Part shown: piece after piece, positions 62,102 through 64,000 of the stretch
Layout of the letters: the number at the start of each line of letters is the position of its first letter
Numbering within the stretch: position 1 is the stretch's first letter
Origin: Caldicellulosiruptor owensensis OL
Lineage (GTDB): Bacteria; Bacillota; Thermoanaerobacteria; Caldicellulosiruptorales; Caldicellulosiruptoraceae
DNA: 64,000 nucleotides
Assembly (NCBI RefSeq): GCF_000166335.1
Contig: NC_014657.1
Span: forward strand, 186,001 to 250,000
Direction: 5' to 3'
The notes under the pieces: model-generated
Told to the model about the DNA's origin: nothing
Database searches by the model: none
What the model saw: only the letters and a program-made list of their open reading frames with translations
Program-made: the position numbers and the translations under genes

Positions 62102-64000
62102 TTACTTTTTGAGCACTCTCGAAGAGTTTAAAACTGCTAAAAGCATTGCACCAGTGTCTGCAACAACTGCTTCCCACAGATTTGCAACTCCAAAGACTCC
62201 CAAAAGCATCACTGAAAATTTTATCCCGAGAGAAAGAAGAATATTTTGAATTACAATCTTTCTTGTGAATCTTGAATCCTTTATTAAATCTACAATCTTA
62301 GATAGCTTTTCATCGAGAAGAACAATATCTGCTGCAGCTGTTGCAAGATAACTTGCACTGCCGGCAAATGAAATTCCAGCATCACACACAGAGAGAGCTG
62401 GTGAATCATTTGTTCCGTCTCCCACGAATATGACATATCCTGTGCCTTTATTTTCAAGTTTTATTTTTTCAGCCACTGTTACCTTTTCTTCTGGTAGAAG
62501 CTCTGAGAAAATGCCATCTATCGGAAGGTCTTTTGCAATTTTTTCTGCCACTTCTTTTTTGTCACCCGTTAAGAGATATATCTTTGCCCCAAAGTTTCTG
62601 AGGTCATTTAAAACTTTTTTTACATCGTCTTTTAAAGAATCTTTCAAGGCAACATACCCGCAAAATTTCATATCACATGACACAAAGATGTACGAAAGTT
62701 CAGGTGACAGTTCAAGGCTGTTATTTATTTCAACTCCATTTTCCTGCAAAAACTCTTTTGTTCCTATCAAAACCTTTTTGCCATCTGCAATTCCTTGTAT
62801 CCCTTTTCCAGGATGTTCTATAACATCTTGGACTGAAGAAAAAGAAATACTATTTTCTCCAATCCCTTTTAATATAGACTTAGCTATTGGGTGGTTTGAA
62901 AAGCTTTCAATGCTTATGAGAATTTTCAAAAACTCTTGTTCAGGAATTTGCACAGGTACAATCTTTTCAACAGAAAGAACCCCATTTGTGATTGTTCCTG
63001 TTTTATCAAAAAGAAAACTTCCTGTTTTTGATGCAAATATATCTATAAATTGAGAACCTTTTACCAGTATTCCCTTTGAAGAAAGCTTTGAAATTGAAGC
63101 AAAATACGAAAGTGGCACAGATATAACAAGGCTGCAGGGACATGAGATAATTAAGAAAATAGCTGCCCTGTAAATCCACAGTTTAAAAGGCTGTTCAAAT
63201 AAAAGTGGTGGCAAAATGGCAAACATTACTGCTATGGCAACTACCGCTGGGGTGTATACCCTTGCAAACCTTGTTATAAATCTTTCGGTTTTGGATTTAT
63301 TGGTAGAAGCATTTTCCACAATCTCTATTATTCTGTGCAAAGAAGAATCCTTGTAAAAGCTTTGAGCCTTTACTTCCAGAACCCCATCAACTACTGCACT
63401 GCCAGCAAAAACCTTATCGTTTGGCTGGGCAACAAAAAGCTTTGACTCGCCTGTGATAGCAGATGTATCCAAAAACGATTTTCCATATACTACAGTTCCA
63501 TCAACCGGTACTCTTTCTCCCGGTTTTACCACTACTATATCACCGGGAACAATGTCTTTTGGATTTACTTTCCTTATTTCATTGCCAATTTTCAAGTTTG
63601 CATAGTCTATTTCAAGGTGTTTTAAAGCTTGTATGGTTTTTCTTGATTTGTTTACAGCAACATCCTCAAAAATTTGGCCAATTTTGTAAAGGAGCATAAC
63701 AGAAACTGCTTCAGGATATTCTTTTAAGAAAATAGCTGATAATGTTGCTACTGTCATCAAAAAATTTTCATCAAATAATTGAAGTTTTCTGATGTTTTTA
63801 AAAAAGTTTAAAATAATATTTTTTCCGGAAAGCAAATAAGAAACAAGGAAAAAGATTAGAGCAAAGTCTTTTTTTCTTGTAAAAAGTCCTACTCCAAAAA
63901 ATACAGCAGAGATTAATACAGATAAGATTTCACCAGTGCTAATCATTGGTTTTTCTTTTGGTGCCACAAGTATATTCACTTCAGGTTCAATTTCGTTTAC
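62102..64000 (-). CDS. Heavy-metal P1B-type ATPase, 5' partial
   Basis: A zinc/cadmium/lead-type exporter. From the N-side: hydrophobic helices, TGES (actuator), membrane metal site SCPCSLV, phosphorylation site DKTGTIT, NHPIAKS (HP motif) and VGDGTNDSPAL. The GTG/ATG-like codon at 63979 is not the start, since the frame stays open to the window end with EIEPEVNILVAPK, which looks like the end of an N-terminal heavy-metal-associated domain. So the gene begins outside the window. It probably maintains zinc or cadmium homeostasis; copper is less likely because of the CPC context SCPCSLVISVP. Confidence 0.92.
   Translation of the reverse strand, partial: VNEIEPEVNILVAPKEKPMISTGEILSVLISAVFFGVGLFTRKKDFALIFFLVSYLLSGKNIILNFFKNIRKLQLFDENFLMTVATLSAIFLKEYPEAVSVMLLYKIGQIFEDVAVNKSRKTIQALKHLEIDYANLKIGNEIRKVNPKDIVPGDIVVVKPGERVPVDGTVVYGKSFLDTSAITGESKLFVAQPNDKVFAGSAVVDGVLEVKAQSFYKDSSLHRIIEIVENASTNKSKTERFITRFARVYTPAVVAIAVMFAILPPLLFEQPFKLWIYRAAIFLIISCPCSLVISVPLSYFASISKLSSKGILVKGSQFIDIFASKTGSFLFDKTGTITNGVLSVEKIVPVQIPEQEFLKILISIESFSNHPIAKSILKGIGENSISFSSVQDVIEHPGKGIQGIADGKKVLIGTKEFLQENGVEINNSLELSPELSYIFVSCDMKFCGYVALKDSLKDDVKKVLNDLRNFGAKIYLLTGDKKEVAEKIAKDLPIDGIFSELLPEEKVTVAEKIKLENKGTGYVIFVGDGTNDSPALSVCDAGISFAGSASYLATAAADIVLLDEKLSKIVDLIKDSRFTRKIVIQNILLSLGIKFSVMLLGVFGVANLWEAVVADTGAMLLAVLNSSRVLKK

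Noticed and set aside
62430-63053. 207-codon plus-strand frame
   Set aside because: Antisense to the P-type ATPase core motifs (DKTGTIT, GDGTNDSP), which are certain.
1-64000. tRNA or rRNA genes, prophage, integrase or CRISPR array
   Set aside because: I found no tRNA-like cloverleaf with the GTTCxAxxC arm, no rRNA segment, no phage structural or integrase gene, and no spaced direct repeats.

Overview
The window is AT-rich DNA from a low-GC Gram-positive bacterium. Sporulation genes (spoIIE, two SpoIID-type proteins), TTG/GTG starts behind strong Shine-Dalgarno sequences, folate and Trk operons of clostridial type, and intracellular GH2 and GH15 glycosidases together suggest a thermophilic, polysaccharide-degrading clostridium. 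Caldicellulosiruptor is my best guess; this is inference from gene content, since no rRNA or tRNA gene was seen to confirm it.

Layout. 1-5.1 kb: end of a folate operon (folP cut by the window edge, DUF3006, folK, an SDR), a truncated Uma2 gene, then a membrane coiled-coil protein with PspA. 5.2-10.7 kb: spoIIE-spoIID, two unrecognised genes (one resembling the N-terminal extension of clostridial FolP) and a DUF4097 lipoprotein. 10.7-14.3 kb: nadE and an orphan MntA-type antitoxin on the minus strand, then a tnpB-only IS200/IS605-type element with a frameshift. 14.4-19.0 kb: beta-mannosidase and a GH15 glucoamylase-like enzyme. 19.0-21.3 kb: a minus-strand accessory islet with a duplicated pair (Gly-rich small protein plus multi-pass membrane protein) and pseudogenes. 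21.5-24.9 kb: a GT4 glycosyltransferase and a sugar-nucleotidyltransferase/mutase-like fusion. 25.1-30.3 kb: a DUF2089 regulator, two small proteins, a two-subunit ABC exporter and VanZ. 30.3-33.8 kb (minus): an OB-fold protein and a Trk potassium operon containing an unlisted 43-residue membrane protein. 33.9-37.3 kb: a SpoIID-like protein, queA and a coiled-coil protein. 37.3-45.4 kb: a complete type II Wadjet anti-plasmid system (jetABCD). 45.4-48.8 kb: a frameshifted methyltransferase, a PhoPR-like two-component system, and a secreted DUF2680 protein preceded by four perfectly phased 11-bp direct repeats. 48.8-53.6 kb: a metal-chelate ABC transporter with TrmO and FmdE-like proteins behind a structured leader. 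53.8-64 kb: orphan CheB, ComB, a metG-tatD-radical SAM operon, a candidate small RNA with C-rich loops, a membrane-anchored PIG-L protein, a bifunctional nuclease and a metal P-type ATPase cut by the window edge.

The main systems are jetABCD (structural DNA surveillance), the PhoPR-like pair with its apparent target promoter, the DUF2089/ABC/VanZ envelope operon, and the Trk potassium uptake operon. The least explained items are the 19-21 kb paired islet, the candidate small RNA near 59.9 kb, the small Trk-operon membrane protein, and the structured leader before the metal ABC operon. All functional statements rest on recognition of sequence motifs and remembered family patterns; no database search was possible.
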